The notes under the pieces were generated by a model that had not been told where the DNA came from, searched no databases, and saw nothing but the letters and a program-made list of their open reading frames with translations. Below are positions 36,524-47,721 of a stretch of 64,000 nt of DNA, piece after piece (position 1 is the first letter of the stretch; each line of letters starts with the position of its first letter). Source of the DNA: Proteles cristata cristata (lineage: Eukaryota > Chordata > Mammalia > Carnivora > Hyaenidae); assembly GCA_017311185.1 (NCBI GenBank), contig JAESUZ010002394.1, positions 62,001-126,000 of the forward strand. Reading direction: 5' to 3'. The position numbers were made by a program, and so were the translations under genes.

Positions 36524-37784
36524 AAATGTTTGGTAGAATTCACCTGTGGAGCCATCCAGGTTTTGTTAGGAATTTTTGATTACTGATTCATTATTTTGCT
36601 GGTTATAGGTCTGTTCAAATTTTCTATTTCCTCCTGTTTTGGTATTGGTAGGTTATATGTTTCTAGGAATTTATCCATTTTTCATAGGTTGTCCAATTTG
36701 TTGGCATGTAGTTTTTCATAATATTCTCCTATAATTGTTTGTATTTTTAGTCTTGATTTTTACTTCTCCTTAGTTGTAATTTTATTTATTTGGGTCCTTT
36801 CTCTTTTTTTCCTAATAAGTCTAGCTAGATGTTTAACAATTTTATTGATTTTTTAGAAGAACCAGCTCCTAGTTTTGTTGCTCTGTTCTACTGCTTTTAG
36901 GCTTTGTTTGTTGCTCTTTTTTCTACTTTCTATAGGTGTAAGCTTAGGTGGTTTCAGATTTTTCTTTGTTGTTTCTTGAAGTAGATCCATATTACTATAA
37001 ACTTCCCTCTTAGAATTGACTTTGCTCAGCACAAAGGATTTGAACTATTGTGTTTTTATTCGTTTCTATGTACTTTTCAATTTCTTCTTCTATTTCCTGG
37101 TTGACCTGTTTTTCACTTTCATTTATTTCCATGTACATTTTTATTTCTTCTTTTATTTCCTGGTTGACCCATTCATTGTTTAATAGCATGTTATTTAATT
37201 TCCATGTATTTATGGTCTTTCCAGACTTTTTCTTGTGGTTGGCTTCTACTTTCATAGTGTTGTGGTCAGAGGGGGATCAATGATATTACTTTGATATTCT
37301 TGAATTTGTTGAGGTTTATTTTGTGGAATAATAAGTGAAGTATTCTGGAGAATGTTCATATACACGTCAAAAGAACGTGTATTCCACTGTTTTAGGATGA
37401 ATCTTCCGAATATATCAGTTAAGTCTATCTGGTCCAGTATGTCATTCAAAGCCATTTTTTCCTTGTTGATTTTCTGTTTAGATGATCTGTCCATTGATAT
37501 AAGTGAGGTGTTAACATCCCTTACTCTTATTATATTATTGATTACTTCCTTTATATTTGTTATTAACTGTTTTATGTATTTGGGTACTTTATGTTGAGTA
37601 CTTTATGTTGAGTGCATAAATATATACAATTGTCATATCTCTTGTTGGATTGTCCCCTGTATTATTATATAGGCTTCTTTGCTCTTATTACAGACTTTGT
37701 ATTAAAGTCTGTTCTGTCCAATATAAGTATTGCTACTCTGGCTTTCTTTTGACATCCATTTGCATGATAAATGTTTCTCCAGGC

Positions 37785-38328
37785 TCTCATTTTATTTTTT
37801 ATAAATTTTTATTTAAATTACAGTTATTAAAATACAGTGTAATATTAGTGTCAGGTATAAAATATAGTGATTCAGCACTTTCATACAACATCCAGTGCTC
37901 AGCACAAGAATATTCTTTAATCCACATCATGTATTTTACCCAATCCCCCACCTATTTTCCTTCTAGTAACCATCAGTTTGTTCTCTATAGTTAAGAGTTT
38001 GTTTCTTACCTTGCCTCCCTCTCTGTTTTGTCTTTTGCTCATTTTGTTTCTTAAATTCCACATATGAGTGAAGTCATATGGTTTTTATCTTTTTCTGACT
38101 GATTTATTTCAGTTAGTATGATACTGTCTAGCTCCATGTTGTTGCAAATGGCAAGATTTCATTTTTTTAATGGCTGATTCCACTGTATATATATATGTAT
38201 ATATATATATGTATATAAAGATACATATATATACACACACACACATATATATATGCCACATATAATATTCTATTGTATTGTATAGTTTATATATATATAT
38301 GTTTATATATATAAATATATATTTATAT

Positions 38329-38368
<40 letters not shown>

Positions 38369-39135
38369 CATCTTCTTTATCTATTCATCAATGGATACTT
38401 GGGCTGTTTCCATAATTTGGCTATTGTAGATAATGGTGCTACAAACATAGGGATGCATGTATCCCTCTGAACTTGTGTTTTTGTATTCTTTGTATAAATA
38501 CCTAGTAATGTGATTGCTGGATTATAGGGTAGTTCTATTTTTAAACTTTTGTGGAGACTCCATACTGGTTTCCACAGTGGATGCATCAGTTTATATTCTC
38601 ACCAACAGTGCACAAGTGTTCCCCTTTCTCCACATTCTCACCAACACCTGTTGTTTCTTGTGTTGTTGATTTTAGCCATTCTTATAGGTGATATCTTATT
38701 GTAGTCTTGATTTGCATTTCCCTTATGGTATGTGATGATGAGCATTTTTTTCATATGCTTGTGGCCATCTGTATGTCTTCTTTGGAGAAATGTCTATTTA
38801 TGTCTTCTGCCCATTTTTAATTGGATTATTCATTTTTGAGGTTTTGAGTTTTATAAGTTCTTTATATATTTTTGATACTAACCCTTTATTGGATAGGTTG
38901 TTTACAAATAGTTCTCCCATTCTGTAGTCTGCCTTTTACTATTGTTGATTGTTTCCTTCACTGTACAGAAGCTTTTATGTAGTCCCAATAATTTACTTTT
39001 GCTTTTGTTTCCTTAGCCTCAGGAGACATATCTAGAAAGAAGTTGCTATGGCTGATGTCAAAGAAGTTACTGCCTGTGCTCTCTTCTAGGATTTTTAGGC
39101 CTTTAATTCATTATGAATTTATTTTTGTGTATTCC
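37785..39135 (-). mobile_element. Third L1 of the nest: 5'-truncated, antisense, ~1.35 kb
   Basis: At about 37,785 the host L1's endonuclease region stops and an L1 3' UTR begins ('tttttataaatttttatttaaattacag'), proceeding through the ORF2 C-terminal region (38,377-38,590) and mid ORF2 until about 39,135. There the host L1 picks up again ('ccatcccttcacttttaatctgcaggta'). The duplicated 3' UTR order within one antisense L1 shows it is a separate insertion. Boundaries are accurate to tens of bases. Confidence 0.7.
38183..38365. repeat. (TA)n/(CA)n compound microsatellite
   Basis: Alternating TA with short CA and TG patches, a mirror-like and partly palindromic tract inside the third L1. Likely unstable in replication and in assembly. 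Confidence 0.95.
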
Positions 39136-40117
39136 ATCCCTTCACTTTTAATCTGCAGGTATCTTTTGATCTAGAATGTGTCTCTTATAGGCAGCATATA
39201 AATGGCTCTTGTTTTTGTTTTTGTTTTTTTGCCCTTTCTGTCACTTTATCAATATTGATAGATATGTATTTATTGCCATTTTATCATTTGTCATGTGGTT
39301 GTTTCTGAAGATTTTCTCTGATACTTTCTTGCTTCTCTCTTTCATGATTTTCTAGTTTTCTTTTAGTTATATATTTGAATTTCTTTCTCTTTATTCTTTG
39401 CACATCTATTTAGTGGTTTTGCTTTGTAGTTACTCTTAGATTTGCATATTACATCTTATGAATATAGCAGTCTATATTAAGCTGATGGTCATTTAAGTTT
39501 AAACCCATTCTTTCCTCCTCTCCTCCCCACATTTTAGGTTTATAGTGTCATATTTTACACCCTTTTATTTCATGAGTTCCATGACTAATATTTTACAGAA
39601 ATATTTATTTTTACTCTTTTTTGTGTTTCCTACCTTCATGTTGTGAATTTTGGTCTTTCCTTTCAACTCAGAGTCCCCTTTAATATTTCTTGTAGGACTG
39701 GTTTAATGGTCATGAGCTCCTTTAGTCTTTGTTTGTTGGGAAACTCTTGATAACCTTGCTGGATGAAGTATTCTTGCCTTCAGGTTTTCCCCATCAATAC
39801 CTTGACTATAACATGCCACTCCTTTCTGGCTTGGAAAGTTTCTGCTGAAAAATATGCTGAAAGCCTTATGGGATTTCCTTTGTATGTAGCTGTCTTCTTT
39901 TCTCTTGCTGCTTTTAATATTTTTCCTTTATTACTATAGTTTGCATATTACAGTTAACATATTAATATGTTTTAGGTGGATTAATATGTTTTAGGTGGAT
40001 GTGCTTTTTTTGATTTTGTTAGGAGTTCTCTGTGCCTCCTGATTTAGATATGACTCCTTTCCCAGTTGAGGGAATTTTTCATCTATTATTTCTTCAAATA
40101 TATTCTCTGCGCCCTTT

Positions 40118-40183
40118 TCTCCCTTCTTCTTCTTCTCCTTCTTCTTCTTCTCCTTCTCCTCCTTCTTCTCCTTCTTCTTCTCC
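40118..40183. repeat. (CTT/CTC)n pyrimidine tract
   Basis: Imperfect TTC/TCC triplets on the + strand (AAG/GAG on the L1's own strand) in the 5' region of the second L1. Confidence 0.9.
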
Positions 40184-40429
40184 TAGAATATAAATATTAT
40201 TACATCTGATGGAGTCAGTGAGTTCCTTAAGTCTATTCTCATTTTGCATAATTCTTTTTTTCTTCTCTTTTTTTCAGCTTGATTACTTTCCATTACTCTG
40301 TCCTCTAGGTCATTAATTCATTCCTCTGCTTATTCCAGATTGCTGCTTATTCCATCAAGTGTGTTTCTCATTTCATTTAGTGAGCTCTTTACCTCTGCTA
40401 TTCCTTTTCTTTATATTAAAGTCTGGCTG

Positions 40430-42351
40430 GAGAGGGGGGCAATATGGCGGAGAAATAAGGAGCTCCGTACTTGCACTCGCGCCCATACATCACACAGAAA
40501 AGATCTGAAGCCATCGGAAACCTTACAAGACCTGAGAGATTGAGAGAAAAAGGACGCAGAATCCACTGAGAAAGCCTTCTAACGTGAGTGTGAACCGGGG
40601 AAGATAAAATCGGACCGGGATCAGAGACTCCAGGGTGGGAGGCGATCCCCCTCTACCCTCTACGGGGAGTGAGAGGAGAAAAGGAGAGAGGCCGAAACAG
40701 AAAAACTTCCGCTCGGTGCATAGAAAGACCGAACTTGCCAAATACCTGCATACTAGGTCCCCTCACGCCAAATGGTCCTGGGGGGAGCTGAGCATACAAA
40801 CTGCTTCTTTGTGCTGGTTCCTGGAGGCAGGACTTCAGAGTGGCAGCACGCCTGCCGCCATTGTAGCTTCCGGGCGGCTGGGGCCCCTGAAAGAGCCGCG
40901 CGGACACCAGGTGTCCACGCTCCTGGCTGGCTGGAACTCCAGAGGGAAGGCAGAGAACTAAAAACTGGGATATTAGCCTGTGAGTTCGTGTTTCGGGTGA
41001 TGAGCCATACAGGGACCCGGTTTTCCTCACTCCAGCGGGCTCCGGCTCAGCGCACCCGGCAGGCAAGCCCCTGCCCATGAGCGCAACCCCACCCAAGGAA
41101 GGAAGCAGCGATTCTGACTCCACCCCCAGAGCTCTGCATGGGGCCTGGAACTGCCCAAGGGGGTTGCCTGGGAAGCCGTGTCTAAGGCAACTTCAGAGGG
41201 GCGTGCGGACGGGGATTTGGAGATTGGAACTGGCCTGGGTTGAAGAGTGCAACCAACTTCAGCTGCGCCCCCCGGTACGGGGAGTTTACACGCCCAAAAG
41301 AGCGAGGTGTAGTGCTTGGTTCAAGAAGGGACTGGAGCACTGTCACTCCCCTCCCCACAACCGCCAAGGCAGAGCTCCCGCCTGAGGCACTGGATCACGC
41401 CCCGCCCATCCCTGCCTGAGAGGTGCCCTCCTCCCTTCTTTTTCTTCCTCTTTTCCTTTTTTTTCCCTTTTTTTGTTTTTTTCCCTTTTTTTCCTTTTCT
41501 TTCTTTTTTTTCTTTCTTTTTTTCTTCTCTCTCTTTTCTCTCTTTTTTCCCCAGAACACTGACTTGACTAACTCTGGTAGCCAGCTTGCTTAAACAATCA
41601 CAACGAGTCCATTCTGTTAATGTAAATTCTACACCTACCAACCTTTACAGCTATTTCTCTTAGGAGTAATTAGACTATACAGTTTCTCTGGATAATTCCA
41701 GCATCCTTCTCTCAACTATCCAACCATATTCTACCCTTTACCTCTTTGAAAAAAGCTTCTTATCCCTTCTGCCTGTTCATTCTATTTCCAATTGTGCCTC
41801 ATCCCGCTCTGCCTTCTCTCTCTTTCTCTAAGCTCTTCAACCAGCATTGCATACACACGGCTATTTAACTGTATCTGGGAAGTCCAGGTATATGCTTTAA
41901 ACTGTTCTTTGTCCATCGGTTTTCTTCTTTTGTCCTTTTCTTTTCCCCTTTTTGACCCTTTTACGTATTTTATACTCCGTATTATTCAGCCTCCCTCCTC
42001 CATCTTTTCTCTTAACTTTTTCATTTTCCCTCTCGCTTTGCATGCTAGTTGAATTAGCCTGGGCGTTTGTGTGCTCCTGCTCCCTGTGTGTCTGTCTGTC
42101 GTTTTCTTTTCCAGGAATACCTCAAGAAACAAGCTAGAGTACACAAGGTGGAGAGTCCCAAATATCACTACGAATAGGAAAATAAAATAACCAAGGACCC
42201 AACAAGAGAGACCAAGAGATACCATTCAAAAAACACTCTTTGAAAGGATAGGCCATGGAAAGTCAAAGAGTCTTCTGGATATAGCAGCGCTCATAGAAAC
42301 AGAGAGCATAACAAGTCCTTAAAACCAACAAGAGCCGGAAAGCTAACTAAA
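40430..42351 (+). promoter_or_regulatory. L1 5' UTR with internal promoter region
   Basis: AATATGGCGG at 40441-40450 matches the YY1-type site that positions transcription start in other L1 families (established for human L1). The first ~1 kb is GC- and CpG-rich, unlike its surroundings. A long pyrimidine tract occupies 41426-41552. Open frames here, on both strands, come from the GC-rich composition. Confidence 0.8.
41426..41552. repeat. Polypyrimidine tract in L1 5' UTR
   Basis: About 125 bases almost purely C and T on the + strand, mainly TTTTTC-type units. It yields a Lys/Glu-rich or Phe-rich spurious open frame on either strand. Confidence 0.95.
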
Positions 42352-42673
42352 ATGACGAAACGAAAGAGCTCTCCTCCAAAGAAACTCCAAGAAGAAATGA
42401 CAGCTAATGAACTGCTCAAAACAGATATCAGCAGCATAACTGAACAAGATTTTGGAATAATAATGGTAAAATTAATAGGGCTTGAAAAAAACATAGGGGA
42501 CATCAAAGAAACTATGGCTACAGACAGAATGGAAAATAAAAATAGGCATGAAGAATTAAAAAATGTGATAAATGAGATCCATAATAAATTAGAGGCCTCC
42601 AATGCACGGATTGAAGAGGCAGAAAGGAGAATAAGTGATTTAGAAGACACCATTATAGAAAAACAAGAAGCTG

Positions 42674-42915
42674 GGGCGCATGGGTGGCTTAGTCGGTTAA
42701 GCGTCCGACTTTCGCTTGGGTCATGATCTCGCGGTTCGTGGGTTCGAGCCCCGCGTCGGGCTCTGTGCTGACTGCCAGCTCAGAGCCTGGAGCCTGTTTC
42801 AGCCTGTGACTCCCTCTCTCTCTGACCCTCCCCTGTTCACGCTGTCTCTCTCTCTCTCTCTAGAAATAAATAAAACATTAAAAAAAAATTAAAAAAAAAA
42901 AAAAGAAAAGAAAAA
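42674..42915 (+). mobile_element. Young CanSINE inside L1 ORF1
   Basis: The best-preserved SINE in the window. The A box TGGCTTAGTCGG (42685-42696) and B box GGTTCGAGCCC (42741-42751) match Pol III internal promoter consensus. It has a CT tract and an A-rich tail of about 40 bases. A perfect 16-bp target duplication GAAAAACAAGAAGCTG lies at 42658-42673 and 42916-42931. The CpG-rich body (gcggttcgtgggttcgagccccgcgtcggg) shows little CpG decay, implying recent insertion. Confidence 0.97.
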
Positions 42916-43165
42916 GAAAAACAAGAAGCTGACAAAAAAAGAGACAACCTGATCCAGGAACAGGAAAGAAGAATTCGAGAGCTCAGCGATACAGTCAAAC
43001 GCAACAATATCCGTATCATAGGAATCACAGAAGACTAAGAGAGAGGGAAAGGTGCTGAAGGAGTCCTGGAACAAATTATAGCAGAGAACTTCCCCGACCT
43101 GGGGAAGGAAGTAAATGTGGAAATACAAGAGGCTCAGAGGACTCCCCTCAGACGTAACTTGAATC

Positions 43166-43410
43166 GATCTTCTGCACGACATATCATAGTAAAAATGGCA
43201 AAATACAAGGACAAAGAGAGAATTTTGAAAGCAGCTAGGGAGAAAAGGGCCCTAACACACAAAGGGAAACCTATCAGAGTGGTGACAGATCTTCTGTACA
43301 GCATATCATAGTGAAACTGGCAAACTATAAAGACAAGGAGAGAATTTTGAAAGCAGCTAGGTAGTAAAGGGCCCTGACATAAGAAAGGGAAACCTACCAG
43401 AGTGATGATA
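43166..43410 (+). repeat. 122/123-bp tandem duplication within L1 ORF1
   Basis: Copy 1 (43166-43287) and copy 2 (43288-43410) both run from 'gatcttctg' to 'gagtg[g/a]tga[c/t]a'. I count about 17 substitutions and one single-base insertion, i.e. about 86% identity. The region encodes part of the C-terminal domain of ORF1p (ARHIIVKMAKYKDKERILKAARE in copy 1). The 122-base offset breaks the frame and the extra base in copy 2 restores it; copy 2 holds TAG-TAA stops. Confidence 0.9.
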
Positions 43411-43669
43411 GACCTATCTACTGAAACGTGGCAGGCCAGAAAGGAATGGCAGGAGATCTTCAGTGTAATGAACAGTAAAAATATGCAGCCAAGAATCCTC
43501 TATCCAGCAAGACTGTCATTCAAAATAGAAGGAAAGATAAAAACCTTTCCAAATAAACAGAAATTGAAAGAATTTGTCACGACTAAGCCAGCCCTACAAG
43601 AAATTCTGAGGGGGATGCTCTGAAGGAAAGGTTGCAAGGAACAAAGATTCTAGAGACACCACCACAAAC

Positions 43670-46600
43670 ATGAACCCTACAAAAGATACAAAGACTCTAA
43701 ACCCACATATTTCAATAATAACACTGAATGTAAATGGGCTGAATGCTCCAAAAAAAGACATATGGTAGCAATGGATTAAAAAACAAAATCCATCTATATG
43801 CTGTCTACAAGAAACTCATTTGAGACGGGAAGAGACCTTCAGATTAAAAGTAAGGGGATGGAGAAATATATATGATGCTACAGGAAATCAGAAGATAGCT
43901 GGAGTAGCTATACTTATATCAGACAAACTGGACTTTAAATTAAAGACAATCACAAGAGATGAAGAAGGGCACTACATAATAATTACAGGGTCCATCCATC
44001 AAGAAGAACTAACAATCATAAATGTCTACGCACCGAATATGGGAGCACCTAAATATCTAAAATAATTAATCACAAACAGAAACAAGCTTATAGATAAGAA
44101 TGTGGTAATAGCAGGGGACTTTAATACTCTACTTACAGCAATGGATAGGTCAACCAGACAGGAAAACAATAAAGAAATATTGGACTTGAAAGACACATTG
44201 GACCAGATGGACCTGACGGATATATTTAGAACTTTACATTCTGAGGCCAGGGAATTTACTTTCTTCTCAAGTGTGCATGGCACATTCTCCAAGATAGATC
44301 ACATACTGGGACATAAAGCAGCCCTCAATAAATATAAAAGAATAGAGATCATACCATGCACACTGTCAGATCACAATGCTTTGAAACTTGAAACCAATTA
44401 CAGGAAGAAGTCTGGGAAACCTCCAAAAACACGGAGGTTAAAGAACACCCTTCTAAAGAATGAATGGGCCAATCAGGTAATTCGAGAGGAAATTAAAAAA
44501 TATATGGAAACAAATGAAAATGAAAACACAACAATTCAAAATCTATGCGATGTGGCAAAGGCAGTGCTAAGAGGAAAGTACATTGCCCTCCAGGCCTATT
44601 TCAAGAGATTAGAAAAAGCACAAGTCCAAAATCTAACAGCTCACCTAAAGGAACTAGAGCCAGAGCAACAAGAACGCCCTAAACCCAGTAGAAGAAGAGA
44701 AATAGTAAAAATTAAAGCAGAAATAAACAACAGAGACCAAAGAAACAATTGAACAGATCCATGAAACCAAGAGTTGGTTTTTTTGAAAAAGTAAACAAAA
44801 TTGACAAACCTCTAGACAGACTTATCCAAAAGAAAAGAGAGAGCACCCAAATAGACAAAATTATGAATGAAAATGGACTTATTACAACCAACCCCTCAGA
44901 AATACAAGCAATTATCAGGGAATACTATGAAAATTATATGCCAACAAATTGGACAACTTAGAAGAAATGGACAAATTCCTAAACACACACTCACTACCAA
45001 AATTCACATGGGAAGAAATAGAAAACCTGAACATACCCATAACGAGTGAAGAAATTGAATCAGTGATCAAAAAATCTCCCAACAAATAAGAGCCCCGGAC
45101 CTGATGGCTTCCCTGGGGAATTCTACCAGACATTTAAAACAGAATTAATCCCAATTCTTCTCAAGTTATTCCAAAAAATAGAAATCGAAGGAAAACTCCC
45201 AGACTCTTTTTATGACGCCTGCATCACTCTGATTCCCAAGCCAGACAGAGATCCAGCAAAAAAAAGAGAACTACAGGCCAATATCCTTGATGAATACGGA
45301 TGCAAAAATTCTCAACAAGATCCTTGCAAATCGAATCCAGCAGCATATCAAAAGAATCATCCACCAAGATCAAGTGGGATTCATTCCTGGGTTACAGGGC
45401 TGGTTCAACATTCGCAAATCAATCAATGTGATACATCACATCAATAAAGGAAAAGATAAAAACCATATGATCCTGTCCGTAGATGCAGAAAAAGCATTTG
45501 AGAAAATACAGCATCCCTTCTTAATAAAGACTCTAGAGAAAGTCGGGATAGAAGGAACCTACTTAAACATCCTCAAAGCCATCAATGAGAAGCCATCAGC
45601 AAACATTATCCTCAACGGGGGAAAAACTCAGAGCTTTCCCCCTGAGATCAGGAACACGACAGGGATGTCAACTCTCACCACTGTTGTTTAACATAGTGCT
45701 GGCAGTCCTAGCATCAGCCATCAGACACCAAAAGGAAATCAAAGGCAATAGAATTGGCAAAGAGGAAGTCAAACTTTCACTCCTCGCAGATGACATGATA
45801 CTCTACATCGAAAACCCGAGAGACTCCACCAGAAGCTTACTAGAACTGATCCAAGAATTCAGCCAAGTTGCAGGGTACAAAATCAACGTACAGAAATCGG
45901 TTGCATTTTTATACACCAACAATGAAGCAACAGAAAGAGAAATCAAGAAACTGATCCCATTCACAATTGCACAAAAAACCATAAAATACCTCGGAATAAA
46001 CCTAACCAAGGATACAAGAGATCTGTATGATGAAAACTATAGAAAACTTATGAAGGAAATTGAAGAAGACACAAAGAAATGGAAAAACATTCCATGCTCA
46101 TGGATAGGAAGAATAAATAGAGTTAAGATGTCATTACTACCTAAGGCACTCTACACATTCAATGCAATTCCAATCAAAATTGCACAGCATACTTCTCAAA
46201 ACTAGAACAAACTATCCAAAAATTTGTATGGAACCACAAAAGACCCCGAATAGCCAAAGTAATCCTGAAAAATAAAACCAAAACGGGAGGGATCACCATC
46301 CCAGACTTTAGCCTCTACTACAAAGCTGTCATCATCAAGACAGTATGGTATTGGCACAAAAACAGACACATAGACCAATGGAACAGAATTGAGAACTCAG
46401 AAGTGGACCCAAAAGTATACAGCCAACTAATCTTTGACAAAGCAGGAAAGAATATCCAATGGAAAAAAGACAGCCTTTTTAACAGATGGTGTTGGGAGAA
46501 CTGGACAGCAACATGCAGAAGAATGAAACTAGATCATTTTCTCACACCATGCACAAAAATAAACTCAAAATGGTTAAAGGACCTGAACGTGAAACAGGAA

Positions 46601-47521
46601 ACTATTAACAGCCTAGAGGAGAAAGCAGGAAACAACCTCCTTGACCTCCACCGCAGCAACTTCTTACTTGACACATCCCCAAAAGCAAGGGAATCAAGAG
46701 CAAAAATAAACTGTTGGGACCTCATCAAGATGAAAAGCTTCTGCACAGCCAAGGAAACAACCCAGAAAATTAATAGGCAACCAACAGAATGGGAAAAGAT
46801 GGTTGCAAATGACACATCAGATAAAGGGTTAATATCCAGTATCTATAAGGAACTCACCAAACTACATGCCCGAAAAACAAACAACCCAGTGAAGAAATGG
46901 GCAGAAGATATGAACAGACACTTCTCCAAAGAAGACATCCAGATGGCCAACAGACACATGAAAGGATGCTCAGCATCCCTCCTCATCAGGGAAATACAAA
47001 TCAAAATCACACTGAGATACCACCTCACGCCAGTCAGAGTGGCTAAAATGAGCCAATCAGAGAACTCTAGATGCTGGCGAGGATGTGGAGAAACGGGCAC
47101 CCTCCTACACTGTTGGTGGGAATGTAAACTGGTACAGCCCCTCTGGAAAACAGTGTGGAGGTTCCTAAGGAAACTAACAATAGAACTCCCCTATGACCCA
47201 GCAATAGCACTGCTAGGAATTTACCCAAGGGATACAGAAATGCTGATGCATAGGAGCACATGGACCCCAATGTTCATAGCAGCACTCTCCACAATAGCTA
47301 AAACCTGGAAAGAGCCTAAGTGTCCATCAACAGATGAATGGATCAAGAAGATGTGGTTTATCTATACCATGGAATACTACATGGCAATGAGAAACAATGA
47401 AATCTGGCCATGTGTAGCAACATGGATGGACCTTGAGGGTGTTATGCTGAGCGAAATAAGTCAGGCAGAGAAGGACAAATATCATATGTGTGCACGTATA
47501 GGAGGATTAGGAGGAACTTGA
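43670..47521 (+). pseudogene. L1 ORF2 (endonuclease/reverse transcriptase), disrupted
   Basis: ORF2p nicks target DNA and reverse-transcribes L1 RNA. The span is about 1,283 codons, near the family norm of ~1,275. The APE-type endonuclease has LNVNGLN, LQETHL, GDFN (44114-44125) and SDHN motifs. The reverse transcriptase has [12 protein letters not shown] and an ADD catalytic pair at 45786-45794. The C-terminal Cys-rich segment (C-G-E-T..HCWWEC) is near 47,080-47,130. Lesions: TAG at 43766, TAA at 44063, frame changes near 44,740, 44,776, 45,655 and 46,195, and other stops (44,959; ~45,087). The last 372 codons (46,403-47,521) are open. Confidence 0.93.
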
Positions 47522-47721
47522 TGGAGGAACAAGGGGGAGAAGAAGGGCGGAAATGGTGGGGGAAAGGGAGAGAGGCAAACCATGAGAGACTCTTGAATGC
47601 TGACAAAAACTGAGGACTGATGGATATGGGGGGGAAGGGGGATGGGCATGGAGGAGGACACTTGTGGGGATGAGCACTGAGTGTTATGTGGAAACTAATT
47701 TGACAAACTATTTGTAATAAA
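47522..47721 (+). terminator. L1 3' UTR with G-rich tract and AATAAA
   Basis: It holds a G/A-rich block ('aatggtgggggaaaggg', then 'atatgggggggaagggggat' around 47,625) and the poly(A) signal AATAAA at 47716-47721. Runs of four or more G could form a G-quadruplex in RNA, a recurrent feature of L1 3' UTRs in several mammals. Confidence 0.8.

Larger units (their letters stand above)
42352..43623 (+). pseudogene. L1 ORF1 (RNA-binding chaperone), disrupted
   Basis: ORF1p coats L1 RNA as a trimer. The N-terminal coiled-coil region is readable from the ATG at 42352 (Lys/Glu-rich heptads: RMENKNRHEELKNVINEI, then NARIEEAERRISDLEDTI). A CanSINE plus its target duplication (42674-42931, 258 bases) interrupts it but keeps the phase. 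After it the frame reads into the RRM (RRIRELSDTVKRNNIRIIGI) and hits a TAA at about 43036. The C-terminal domain is duplicated and frameshifted (43166-43410), then recovers (PRILYPARLSFKIEG) and ends at a TGA at 43621. At least three independent lesions make it non-functional. Confidence 0.93.

Noticed and set aside
42685..42751. tRNA gene (A and B boxes)
   Set aside because: The boxes belong to a CanSINE; there is no tRNA cloverleaf beyond the SINE head and a SINE body follows.
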